Shown here: piece by piece, positions 1 to 6,636 of the stretch
How positions within the stretch are numbered: the stretch's first letter is position 1
Layout of the letters: every line of letters starts with the position of its first letter
Assembly: GCA_030039975.1 (NCBI GenBank)
Contig: JASHUO010000843.1
Location: 1-9,016 of the forward strand
Direction: 5' to 3'
Source: Alphaproteobacteria bacterium
GTDB lineage: Bacteria; Pseudomonadota; Alphaproteobacteria; ATCC43930; CGMCC-115725
DNA length: 9,016 nucleotides
Translations under genes and position numbers: made by a program
The notes under the pieces: generated by a model
The model's input: the letters and a program-made list of their open reading frames with translations, nothing else
Told to the model about the DNA's origin: nothing
The model's database searches: none

Positions 1-2082
1 GCCGGCTACAGCATCGCCACCGCGCCGCTGCTGCCTTGGGCGGCGATCATCGCCTTTGCCGCGCTGGCGGTGCTCTTCCTCGCCTTCGGCGCCTGGCGCC
101 GCGCGCGCGGCCTGGTCTGGCGCGTGCTCGCGCTGGCCCTGCTCCTGCTGATCCTGACGAATCCGTCGCTGGTCGAGGAGCTGCGCCAGCCGCAAAGCGA
201 TGTCGCCGCGGTCGTCGTCGATGACAGCCCGAGCATGCGCATCGGCGAGCGGCAGCGCTATGCCGCCGAAGCGCTGCAGCGCGTCACCGACGAGCTGCAC
301 CGCTTCCACGATCTCGATATCCGCATCGTTCATGCCGGCGCGCCCGATCCCAACGCCGCGCTCGCCGATGACGGGACCCGGCTCTATACCGCGCTCACCC
401 GCTCGCTCGCCGACGTGCCGAGCGAGCGCGTCGCCGGCGCGGTGATGATCACCGACGGCGAAGTGCATGACGTGCCGCCGACCAACCGGCTGACCTTCAA
501 AGCGCCGCTCCACGTGCTGCTCACCGGCAAGCCCGGCGAGGCCGATCGCCGCCTGGTGGTCAAGGAAGCGCCAAGCTTCGGCCTCGTCGGCAAGCAGCTG
601 CAGGTCGTCGTCCGGGTCGAAGATTTGCCCGAGGGGACGCCGGGCGACGAGGCGCGCCTCACGTTGCGCAAGGATGGCGGGCCGCCGACCACGCGGCTCG
701 TCCCGGTCGGGAGCGACGTGCCGATCAATGTCGACATCGACCATGGCGGACCCAATGTCTTCGAGCTTTCGGTCGATGCCGGGCCGCATGAGCTCACCCT
801 CGACAACAACCGCGCGGCCTTCGTCGTCAACGGCGTGCGCGACCGGCTGAAAGTGCTGCTGGTGAGCGGCGAGCCGCATCAGGGCGAGCGCACCTGGCGC
901 AACATCCTCAAATCGGATCCCTCGGTCGACCTTATCCACTTCACCATCCTGCGCCCGCCGGAGAAGCAGGACGGCACGCCGATCCGCGAGCTGTCGCTGA
1001 TCGCCTTCCCGATCCGCGAGCTGTTCGACGTCAAGCTGCATGAGTTCGATCTCATCATCTTCGACCGCTATCGCCACCGCAGCATCCTGCCGCCGATCTA
1101 TCTCGAGAACATCGCGCGCTATGTCCGCGATGGCGGCGCGCTGCTCGAGGCGGCAGGGCCGAGCTTCGGCACGCCGATGAGCCTCTATCGCACGCCCTTG
1201 GGGGCGGTGCTGCCGGCGGAGCCGACCGGCAATGTCTACGAGCAGGGCTTCCAGCCGCGCGTCACTCCCGTGGGCGAGCGCGATCCCGTGACCGCCGACC
1301 TCCCCGGCGACAATGGCGACGGCAAGACACCGCCGAGCTGGGGCCGCTGGTTCCGCCATGTCGAGGCCGAGCCGCATCGCGGCGTCACCGTGATGAGCGG
1401 CTATGAGGGCAAGCCGCTGCTGGTGCTCGACCGCGAGGGCAAGGGCCGCGTCGCACAGCTGCTCTCGGATCAGATGTGGCTCTGGACGCGCGGCTTCGAG
1501 GGCGGCGGACCGCAATCCGAGCTGCTGCGCCGCGTCGTCTACTGGCTGATGAAAGAGCCCGACCTCGAGGAGAACGATCTGCGTGCGACGGTCGATGGCA
1601 ACCGCCTCGTGGTGACGCGCCAGTCGCTCGAGCCCGATGACCATCCGGTGCAGGTCACCGGCCCGGGCGGCAAGCTCGAGACGCTGAAACTCACGCCCAG
1701 CCATGGCGGCGAGAGCACCGGCAGCTTGCCGATCAGCGAAAGCGGGCTCTACCGCGTCAGTGACGGCACACGCACGACACTGGCCGCGGCCGGCGCGCTC
1801 AACCCGATCGAGCTCGCCGATGTCCGGACCACCGACCAGAAGCTCAAGGGCGCGGTCGCGGCGACGGGCGGGGGCATCTTCTGGGTCGGGCCCGGAACCG
1901 TGCCGGAAGCCCGCCGCGTCGATCCCGACCGCGGCGCCGCCGGGCGCAACTGGATGGGCTTCCGCGCCAATGGCGATTACATCGTCACCGGCGTCAAGGA
2001 AATCCCGCTGTTGCCGGGCTTCCTGGCGCTGCTGCTGGCGCTCGGCGCCTTCATCGCCGCCTGGCGGCGCGAGGGACGGTAG
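1..2082 (+). CDS. Membrane-anchored VWA-like / glutamine amidotransferase-like protein (5' end missing)
   Basis: The frame is open from the first base, giving 693 residues before TAG. The first internal start, GTG at 70, would cut the first membrane helix, so the true start lies just upstream of the window. Window residues about 9-33 and 38-57 are two hydrophobic helices. A von Willebrand A-like region follows, with a MIDAS-type D-x-S-x-S at residues 74-78 (DDSPS) and a TDGE strand end at 151-154. From about 283 to 395 the sequence resembles class I glutamine amidotransferase-like domains, including LIIFDRY and a later RDGGALLEAAG. I see no G-x-C-x-G nucleophile elbow, so amidotransferase activity is doubtful. 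A last helix (LPGFLALLLALGAFIAAW) ends in a basic tail. The bulk is therefore probably periplasmic, held by helices at both ends. In alphaproteobacteria such proteins usually lie beside MoxR ATPase, DUF58 and BatA/DUF4159 genes, which would be upstream and cannot be seen here. The function is unknown; an envelope role is inferred. Confidence 0.85.
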   Translation, partial: AGYSIATAPLLPWAAIIAFAALAVLFLAFGAWRRARGLVWRVLALALLLLILTNPSLVEELRQPQSDVAAVVVDDSPSMRIGERQRYAAEALQRVTDELHRFHDLDIRIVHAGAPDPNAALADDGTRLYTALTRSLADVPSERVAGAVMITDGEVHDVPPTNRLTFKAPLHVLLTGKPGEADRRLVVKEAPSFGLVGKQLQVVVRVEDLPEGTPGDEARLTLRKDGGPPTTRLVPVGSDVPINVDIDHGGPNVFELSVDAGPHELTLDNNRAAFVVNGVRDRLKVLLVSGEPHQGERTWRNILKSDPSVDLIHFTILRPPEKQDGTPIRELSLIAFPIRELFDVKLHEFDLIIFDRYRHRSILPPIYLENIARYVRDGGALLEAAGPSFGTPMSLYRTPLGAVLPAEPTGNVYEQGFQPRVTPVGERDPVTADLPGDNGDGKTPPSWGRWFRHVEAEPHRGVTVMSGYEGKPLLVLDREGKGRVAQLLSDQMWLWTRGFEGGGPQSELLRRVVYWLMKEPDLEENDLRATVDGNRLVVTRQSLEPDDHPVQVTGPGGKLETLKLTPSHGGESTGSLPISESGLYRVSDGTRTTLAAAGALNPIELADVRTTDQKLKGAVAATGGGIFWVGPGTVPEARRVDPDRGAAGRNWMGFRANGDYIVTGVKEIPLLPGFLALLLALGAFIAAWRREGR

Positions 2083-2175
2083 CGACGACGCGCGGTTTCG
2101 CGCTTTCGCGGGGCTGACGAGTAAGGAAATGCTTCCCCCTCGGCGAAGTTCGCTCTAACGTCGCGCGCCCGCAAC

Positions 2176-2181
2176 AGGAGG
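2176..2181 (+). promoter_or_regulatory. Ribosome binding site fixing the GTG start of psd
   Basis: A full AGGAGG lies eight bases before the GTG at 2190. It supports this GTG as the start of psd. The 107-base gap after the upstream gene leaves room for a separate promoter, but I found no convincing -35/-10 pair there; the gap also holds an 11-base dyad, GCGAAGTTCGC, at 2143-2153. Confidence 0.75.
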
Positions 2182-2189
2182 CGGCACGC

Positions 2190-2876
2190 GTGCTGAGAGA
2201 GGTTCTGTCACCGATCCATCCCGACGGCTGGCGCTTTCTCGCCATTGCCGCGGCGCTGACAGCGCTGCTGTTCTGGCTCGCCGCGCCGCTCGGCTGGCTC
2301 GGCGTCGTCGGCACGGCGTGGTGCGCCTATTTCTTCCGCGATCCCTGGCGCGTGACGCCGCAACGCGACGGGCTGGTGATCGCGCCGGCCGATGGGCGGG
2401 TGGTGTCGGTGGGTCCGGCGGCGCCGCCGGCCGAGCTCGGCTTCGGCGAGGCGCCGATGCTGCGCATCGGCATCTTCCTCAACGTCTTCGACGTGCATGT
2501 CAATCGCATGCCGATGGCCGGCCGCGTCGTGAAACGCGCCTATCACGCCGGAAAATTCCTCAACGCCAGCGTCGACAAGGCGAGCGAGGAGAATGAGCGC
2601 ATGGCGATCCGCCTCGCCACCGGCGAGGGCGCCGACATCGCCGTGGTGCAGATCGCCGGTCTCGTCGCGCGCCGCATCGTCTGCACCGCCGCCGAAGGCC
2701 AGGAGGTCGTCGCCGGCGAGCGCTTCGGCCTCATCCGCTTCGGCAGCCGGACCGATCTCTACCTGCCGCCCGGCTGGGCGGTGCTGGCGCTCGAGGGGCA
2801 GCGCATGATCGGCGGCGAGACCGTCATCGCCGATGCGCGCGCGCAAGAGCCGCCGCGGCGGGGAGTGACCCATTGA
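2190..2876 (+). CDS. psd: Phosphatidylserine decarboxylase proenzyme
   Basis: This enzyme decarboxylates phosphatidylserine to phosphatidylethanolamine at the inner membrane, using a pyruvoyl group made by self-cleavage. The 228-residue length fits the short bacterial form rather than the longer E. coli type. Residues about 14-47 are hydrophobic and anchor the protein, followed by the family motif YFFRDPWR (47-54). Conserved family motifs are PADG (66-69, Asp68), DVHVNRMP (101-108, His103), HAGKF (119-123) and FGSR (184-187). Cleavage between Gly185 and Ser186 would give the large beta chain and a short alpha chain of about 43 residues carrying the pyruvoyl group. The start is GTG behind a strong AGGAGG. 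The TGA stop shares its last base with the ATG of pssA, so the two are almost certainly co-transcribed and translationally coupled. Identification is firm from the motifs and the neighbour. Confidence 0.96.
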   Translation: MLREVLSPIHPDGWRFLAIAAALTALLFWLAAPLGWLGVVGTAWCAYFFRDPWRVTPQRDGLVIAPADGRVVSVGPAAPPAELGFGEAPMLRIGIFLNVFDVHVNRMPMAGRVVKRAYHAGKFLNASVDKASEENERMAIRLATGEGADIAVVQIAGLVARRIVCTAAEGQEVVAGERFGLIRFGSRTDLYLPPGWAVLALEGQRMIGGETVIADARAQEPPRRGVTH

Positions 2877-3739
2877 TGCGCCGCCCGCGCCGCATCCGCG
2901 TCCGGCCGATCACCAGCCTGTCGCTCAACCGGCTCATTCCCAACATCCTGACCCTGCTGGCGCTCTGCGCCGGCATGACGGCGATCCGCTTGGCGCTCAC
3001 CGGGAAATATCAATCGGCCGCCGCCGCGATCATCATCGCCGGCGTGCTCGACGGCATCGATGGACGCATCGCCCGGCTGCTCAAGGTCACCTCGCCCTTC
3101 GGCGCCCAGCTCGATTCGCTCTCCGATTTCGTCAGCTTCGGCGTGGCGCCGGCGGTGCTGCTCTATCTCTGGACCATGTCGCAGCTCGCCAGCCTCGGCT
3201 GGGCGCTGGTGCTGTTGTTCGGCGTCTGCTGCGCCTTGCGGCTTGCCCGCTTCAACACGCAGCTCGGCGCCGAGCTGCCGCCTTACGCCTATAATTTCTT
3301 CACCGGCGTCCCCGCCCCCGCCGGCGCCGGGCTGGTGATGATCCCGATGTTCGTCAGCTTCGAGTTCGAGCTGGCCTTCTTCCGCTCGCCCTATGTCAAC
3401 GGCCTCGTCCTCGCCGGCGTCGCGGCGCTCATGGTGAGTCGCATCCCCACCTTCTCGTTCAAGCGCTTCCGCGTTCCGGCCGAATGGGTGCTGCCGATGC
3501 TGCTGGTGATCGGCGGATTGGCCGCCTTCCTCACCACCGAGCCCTGGGGCACGCTGCTCCTCATCGGCGTCCTCTATCTCGGCTCCATTCCGGTGAGCAT
3601 CCGCTCCTACCGCAAGCTGCGCGAGGCGGCGGAGCAGCTGCGCGCCGGCATGCTGCGCGAGCAGCCGGAGGCGATAACCGATGATGAGAGGCACCCGACC
3701 TCTCCCGAGCCCAGCGACCTGGCCGATCGCCGCAGCTAA
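2876..3739 (+). CDS. pssA: CDP-diacylglycerol--serine O-phosphatidyltransferase
   Basis: The enzyme joins CDP-diacylglycerol and L-serine to make phosphatidylserine, the substrate of the psd product encoded just before it. The CDP-alcohol phosphotransferase signature DGx2ARx8Gx3Dx3D is intact: Asp62, Gly63, Ala66, Arg67, Gly76, Asp80 and Asp84. Several hydrophobic helices run through the rest, as expected for an integral membrane protein, and the last 35 or so residues form a charged cytoplasmic tail. Length is 287 residues from ATG 2876. A TTG at 2873 directly before it would add one residue; GGGGAG at 2860-2865 is seven bases from the TTG and ten from the ATG, so the choice is slightly open. 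The TGATG overlap with psd is typical of coupled genes. This is the membrane-embedded type II form, not the soluble PssA of E. coli. Confidence 0.96.
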   Translation: MRRPRRIRVRPITSLSLNRLIPNILTLLALCAGMTAIRLALTGKYQSAAAAIIIAGVLDGIDGRIARLLKVTSPFGAQLDSLSDFVSFGVAPAVLLYLWTMSQLASLGWALVLLFGVCCALRLARFNTQLGAELPPYAYNFFTGVPAPAGAGLVMIPMFVSFEFELAFFRSPYVNGLVLAGVAALMVSRIPTFSFKRFRVPAEWVLPMLLVIGGLAAFLTTEPWGTLLLIGVLYLGSIPVSIRSYRKLREAAEQLRAGMLREQPEAITDDERHPTSPEPSDLADRRS

Positions 3740-3753
3740 GCTGGTCGCAGCAA

Positions 3754-3804
3754 AGCGCGCGGCCGTGGGGTGCAGTGGTATCATCCTCACGACCCGCGCT
3801 CTTT
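3754..3804 (+). terminator. Probable terminator of the psd-pssA transcript
   Basis: AGCGCG (3754-3759) pairs with CGCGCT (3795-3800), and inside it CGTGGGG (3764-3770) pairs with CCTCACG (3785-3791) with one G-U pair. A short CTTT follows the stem. It begins 15 bases after the pssA stop. The tail is weak and the stem has an internal loop, so this is only a moderate call. The tail also overlaps a GCTCTTTGACA sequence that resembles rrn boxA. Confidence 0.4.
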
Positions 3805-3841
3805 GACATCGTGGAGACTATTTCCCGTGTGACTCACCACG

Positions 3842-3916
3842 CCCGGCGCCGGGAGCGTCGCTCGAAAAAAATGTCCCCGGTGTACACCGGGGGCGTAGCT
3901 CGCTCCCGGCGCTGGG
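3842..3916. repeat. Nested inverted repeat between convergent genes
   Basis: The outer arms are GCGCCGGGAGCG (3846-3857) and CGCTCCCGGCGC (3901-3912), twelve perfect pairs. They extend outward by one G-T pair and CCC/GGG to 3842 and 3916. Inside sits the perfect 18-base palindrome CCCCGGTGTACACCGGGG (3875-3892), and the left arm can also fold on itself (GAGCG-T-CGCTC, 3853-3863). The whole could form a long stem capped by a second hairpin, or alternative folds. It lies between the ends of two convergent genes. Confidence 0.7.
3865..3896 (-). terminator. Intrinsic terminator for the minus-strand kinase operon
   Basis: On the minus strand the palindrome centred at 3883/3884 gives a seven-pair GC-rich stem with a GUAC loop. 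It is followed within three bases by seven T residues (the A run at 3865-3871). It sits about 95 bases beyond the kinase stop. The hairpin plus T-run is the classic Rho-independent form and gives the direction. Confidence 0.65.
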
Positions 3917-3921
3917 GCGAA

Positions 3922-3934
3922 TTTATCTGATAAA
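3922..3934. repeat. 13-base AT-rich palindrome
   Basis: TTTATCTGATAAA is a perfect inverted repeat around a central T, AT-rich in very GC-rich surroundings. It could be a protein binding site or just part of the 3' region. No function can be assigned. Confidence 0.35.
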
Positions 3935-3950
3935 CGCTGGGATCAATGCC

Positions 3951-3986
3951 GTGCGTCCTTCGACAGGCGCCGCTTCACGGACGCAC
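3951..3986. repeat. Inverted repeat at the kinase stop codon
   Basis: GTGCGTCC (3951-3958) and GGACGCAC (3979-3986) are perfect eight-base arms separated by 20 bases. The structure begins at the last base of the kinase stop codon. No T-run follows it on either strand, so it would more likely protect the 3' end of the message than terminate transcription. Confidence 0.45.
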
Positions 3987-5464
3987 TAAGAATCGCCTGC
4001 CGTCGCGGGCTCGGGGGCCGGCGGGACGGCCGGCCAGAGCTCGCGCAGCGCGGGCAGGATCACGAGGATGGTCGTGCCTCGCCCCGGATGGCTCTCGATC
4101 TCGAGGCGGCCGCGATGCAGCTCGACGATCGCCTTGGCGAGCGGCAGGCCGAGCCCGGTGCCCTCGTAGCGGCGCGCCATCTTGCTGTCGACCTGGCCGA
4201 ACGCGGTGAGGGCGATCCCGATATCCGCATCGCTCATGCCGATGCCGGTGTCGCTGATGATGATCGCGACCCAATCCTCGCCGCGACGGTCGGCGCGCAC
4301 CGTGACCTTGCCGCTCGCCGGCGTGAACTTCACGGCATTGGCGAGGAGGTTGATGAAGACCTGCTGCAGCATCCGCGAGCTGCCGCTGACCGCCGGCAGC
4401 GCCGCGGCGAGCTCGACGGCGATGGCGACATGCTCGGCGGCGGCCTGGGACTGGACCATGCGCAGCGCCGCCTCGATGGTCGGCGCCAGCTCGACGCGTT
4501 CCTCCTTGTCGAGCGTCGCCTTGCCGGCCTCGATCTTCGACAGGTCGAGAATGTCGTTGATGATGCGCAGGAGATGGTTGCCGCTGTCATGGATGTCTTT
4601 CAGATACTCGAGATAGCGGGCATTGCCGATCGCGCCGAAGGTCTCGTTGCGGATGACCTCGGAGAAGCCGATGATCGCGTTCAAAGGCGTGCGCAGCTCG
4701 TGGCTGGTATTGGCGAGGAAGGCCGATTTGGCGCGGTCGGCGCGCTCGGCGTCCTCCTTGGCCTGGCGCAGCTTGGTTTCCGTGAGTCGATGGCTGGCGA
4801 CCTCGCGCTCGAACTGCCGCTGCTGCGCCGCGACGATGCTGGCATAGTAGAGCGCCATGAGCGCGACGAAGCAGCAGGTGCAGAGCGCCGAGATGATGCC
4901 GACGCCGGACAGCGCCGCGAGCGGGACATGCTGCGGAAAGGGCACGCCGGCTTCGCGGATGACGTAAAAGACCATCACCTGCACGAAGATCATCATCAGC
5001 GTCAACAGGCGAAGGCGCCGGTGGCCGCCGAGATAGAAGGCGCCCGACAGCGGCACGACGCCGATCCAGGTGAGAAAGGGCGAGCTGCCGCCGCCATAGT
5101 GGAAGGAGGCGAAGAGGATCACGAAGGTCAGATGCTGCACCGAGACCGGCGACAGCGGCGCCAGCCATCCGGTTGCGCGCAGCACAAAGGGATAGACGTA
5201 GAACGCCACCAGCAGCGCGACGATCGTCCAATAGGCGGCGCCGCGATGCGGGTCGATGCCGCCGATATAGGCGGCGAGCACGAAGCCCAGCGGCGTGCCG
5301 AAAACATGCGCCAGCACATACATGCGCGCCCGGCGGTGGACCGTCGGGTCTTGGCGCAATTTCCCGGGGATGAACCAATCGAGCAGCGGGAAGACGACCG
5401 CCGTCTGAACATTGGCCATAAAGGTGCTGGCTCCGGCCTCTACGCACTTCGCCGGCGCCATCAT
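3986..5464 (-). CDS. Membrane sensor histidine kinase, PleC/DivJ-like
   Basis: This is a hybrid-free sensor kinase that should autophosphorylate on His and pass the phosphate to a separate response regulator. From the ATG at 5464 (492 residues), about residues 15-200 hold roughly six hydrophobic helices with short loops and no large periplasmic domain. A charged coiled-coil linker follows (about 200-245), then the HisKA domain with SHELRTPL (phospho-acceptor His255). The ATPase domain has an N-box NLLANAVKF (Asn372, Asn376), G1 DTGIGM (Asp405) and G2 GTGLGL (from Gly435), so all catalytic parts are present. The HisKA stretch with ARYLEYLKDIHDSGNHLL is like alphaproteobacterial PleC/DivJ kinases. 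The frame is open to 5590, inside gloC, but earlier starts would overlap that gene. ATG 5464 or 5461 lacks a good Shine-Dalgarno; ATG 5419 has GGAG eleven bases upstream and would give 477 residues. The signal sensed is unknown, and no response regulator gene is next to it. It follows gloC by 25 bases. Confidence 0.9.
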   Translation of the reverse strand: MMAPAKCVEAGASTFMANVQTAVVFPLLDWFIPGKLRQDPTVHRRARMYVLAHVFGTPLGFVLAAYIGGIDPHRGAAYWTIVALLVAFYVYPFVLRATGWLAPLSPVSVQHLTFVILFASFHYGGGSSPFLTWIGVVPLSGAFYLGGHRRLRLLTLMMIFVQVMVFYVIREAGVPFPQHVPLAALSGVGIISALCTCCFVALMALYYASIVAAQQRQFEREVASHRLTETKLRQAKEDAERADRAKSAFLANTSHELRTPLNAIIGFSEVIRNETFGAIGNARYLEYLKDIHDSGNHLLRIINDILDLSKIEAGKATLDKEERVELAPTIEAALRMVQSQAAAEHVAIAVELAAALPAVSGSSRMLQQVFINLLANAVKFTPASGKVTVRADRRGEDWVAIIISDTGIGMSDADIGIALTAFGQVDSKMARRYEGTGLGLPLAKAIVELHRGRLEIESHPGRGTTILVILPALRELWPAVPPAPEPATAGDS

Positions 5465-5489
5465 AGAGGTGAAAAAGTTTAACCTTTCA

Positions 5490-6161
5490 TTAACCGCCCG
5501 CGCCAAGGACCCGGTCGGCCACGAAGGGGTTGTCCCGCCGCTCCTGGCCGAAGGTCGAGAGCGGGCCGTGGCCCGGAACGAAAGTGACATCGTCGCCGAG
5601 CGGCCAGAGCTTGGTCGTGATCGAGCGAATCAGCGCCTTGGCGTCGCCGCGGGGGAAGTCGGTGCGTCCGACGGAGCCGCGGAAGAGAACGTCACCGACG
5701 AAGGCGAGGCGCGAGGGCGCGTGGTGCAGAACGACATGGCCCGGCGTATGACCGGGGCAGTGATGGACCGAGAGCGTCTGTGCGCCGATGGTGACGCTGT
5801 CGCCGTCTTCGAGCCAGCGGTCGGGCGTAAACGGCCGGCAGTGGGTCATGCCGTAGCGTGCGCCCTGCTCGGCGATGCGATCGATCCAGAACGCGTCCTC
5901 GCGTTGCGGCCCCTCGATCGGGATGGCGAACTCTTCGGCGAGCGCCGCCGCGGCGCCGGCGTGATCGAGATGACCATGCGTCACCAGCACCTTGTCGATG
6001 ACGACGCCCTGCGCCTCGGCGGCGGCAAGGATGCGGTCGATGTCGCCGCCGGGGTCGACCACCGCAGCGCGCTTGGTCTCGCTGCACCACACGAGCGAGC
6101 AGTTCTGTTGAAACGGCGTCACCGGAATGATGACGCCTTGAAGCGCCGGTAGAGCGGTCAC
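5490..6161 (-). CDS. gloC: Glyoxalase II-type metallo-beta-lactamase-fold hydrolase
   Basis: The protein resembles E. coli GloC (YcbL), a compact glyoxalase II that hydrolyses S-lactoylglutathione to D-lactate and glutathione in methylglyoxal detoxification. All binuclear metal ligands are visible: THGHLDH gives His62, His64, Asp66 and His67; CPGHTPGH gives His137; GDVLF gives Asp156; VPGHGP gives His197. Near-identical family stretches include IPVT-FQQNCSL, DPGGD, TPDRWL-DGD, GRTDFPRGD and LPLGDDVTF-like sequence. At 223 residues it lacks the C-terminal substrate-binding domain of classical GloB, as expected for GloC. The start is GTG at 6161 with no strong ribosome binding site; conserved sequence begins at about residue 10, so a slightly later start cannot be excluded. 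It is followed by the kinase gene 25 bases on, probably in one transcript. The assignment is strong; the in vivo substrate is inferred from the family. Confidence 0.92.
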   Translation of the reverse strand: MTALPALQGVIIPVTPFQQNCSLVWCSETKRAAVVDPGGDIDRILAAAEAQGVVIDKVLVTHGHLDHAGAAAALAEEFAIPIEGPQREDAFWIDRIAEQGARYGMTHCRPFTPDRWLEDGDSVTIGAQTLSVHHCPGHTPGHVVLHHAPSRLAFVGDVLFRGSVGRTDFPRGDAKALIRSITTKLWPLGDDVTFVPGHGPLSTFGQERRDNPFVADRVLGAGG

Positions 6162-6211
6162 GGAATTCGTCTGCGGCTCGAGCTGGCGCAGGCTTCTAGC
6201 AGATTTCCGCA

Positions 6212-6230
6212 GCGCTGTCGTCTGCAGCGC
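6212..6230. repeat. Short inverted repeat after the small ORF
   Basis: GCGCTG (6212-6217) and CAGCGC (6225-6230) form a six-pair stem with a seven-base loop. It lies just beyond the stop of the minus-strand small ORF and upstream of gloC. There is no T-run, so a terminator role is weak. The rest of 6162-6244 shows no promoter I can defend. Confidence 0.3.
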
Positions 6231-6244
6231 GGCTCCGGGGAAAG

Positions 6245-6487
6245 CTAGCGGCAGTTCGCCGGCGCGCCGAAGCGATAGATCCCGCTCAGCAGGGCGCCGA
6301 CGCGGCCGTGGCGATCATTCGCCGGTTGCGGCCGGCGCGCCGTCTCTCGCCGCGACTCGCTCCTGTCGCGCCGCTCCGGCTGGAACAGCGATGCGGCAAG
6401 CGCCGTCGCGAGGCCGGGAGCCGAGTTTGGCAGGGTCACCGCGCCGGCGAGCGCCGTCGGCCGGCCGAAGCCGAAAGTAGAGTCCAT
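6245..6487 (-). CDS. Small protein of unknown function, 80 residues
   Basis: I do not recognise this protein. The ATG at 6487 is preceded by AGGAGA with an eight-base gap, one of the best ribosome binding sites in the window. The frame runs 80 codons to TAG, and the third codon positions are mostly G or C, matching the neighbouring real genes. An upstream in-frame ATG at 6517 would place that site inside the coding region and is less likely. The N-terminal third is mildly hydrophobic, with glycine and alanine (FGFGRPTALAGAVTLP, then LATALAASLF). The middle is strongly charged and arginine-rich (QPERRDRSESRRETARR), and the end is GRVGALLSGIYRFGAPANCR. There is no clear signal peptide or full membrane helix, and no DUF1127-type ending. 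It sits alone between gloC and the LysR gene, on the same strand as both. It could be a spurious ORF, but the start region argues against that. Confidence 0.5.
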   Translation of the reverse strand: MDSTFGFGRPTALAGAVTLPNSAPGLATALAASLFQPERRDRSESRRETARRPQPANDRHGRVGALLSGIYRFGAPANCR

Positions 6488-6590
6488 CGGGGTCTCTCCT
6501 GTTTCTTCTTGCGGCACGAGATCTCGCGCCGATCACTTCACTGCGGGAGAGATGAGCCTCGCCGCTGCCTCCAACAATTGCCGGCCCCGT

Positions 6591-6603
6591 GAATAGACTA
6601 TTC
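6591..6603. promoter_or_regulatory. Palindrome upstream of the small ORF, possible operator
   Basis: GAATAGACTATTC is a perfect 13-base inverted repeat around a central A, AT-rich against a GC-rich background. It lies 104 bases before the small ORF start and 35 bases after the LysR gene stop. The position suits a promoter or operator for the small ORF. TATTCA on the minus strand could serve as a -10 but has no good -35 partner. The rest of 6488-6636 holds nothing else I can name. Confidence 0.35.
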
Positions 6604-6636
6604 AACGACGCCGACTAATCGCCGAGGCCCGAGACA

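Noticed and set aside
2759..3790. A 343-codon minus-strand open frame opposite pssA
   Set aside because: It is the antisense shadow of pssA with the same charged low-complexity look; pssA has its full catalytic signature.
3803..3831. A promoter built on the TTGACA at 3803-3808
   Set aside because: No acceptable -10 lies 16-18 bases downstream, and no plus-strand gene follows.
3740..3985. A tRNA, rRNA fragment or known small RNA in the convergent gap
   Set aside because: I could not fit a cloverleaf or recognise any known RNA family; the hairpins are better explained as terminators and repeats.
4088..5482. A 464-codon open frame on the plus strand opposite the kinase
   Set aside because: Its composition is low-complexity (Asp, Glu, Arg, Gly, His rich) as expected from the antisense of a GC-rich gene, and the opposite strand encodes a clear kinase.
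5464..5590. An N-terminal extension of the kinase to 5590
   Set aside because: It would overlap the end of gloC by about 100 bases and the added residues do not look like protein; the internal ATGs fit better.
6315..6605. A 96-codon minus-strand frame overlapping the 80-codon small ORF
   Set aside because: No good ribosome binding site and no domain; the overlapping frame with AGGAGA is better supported.
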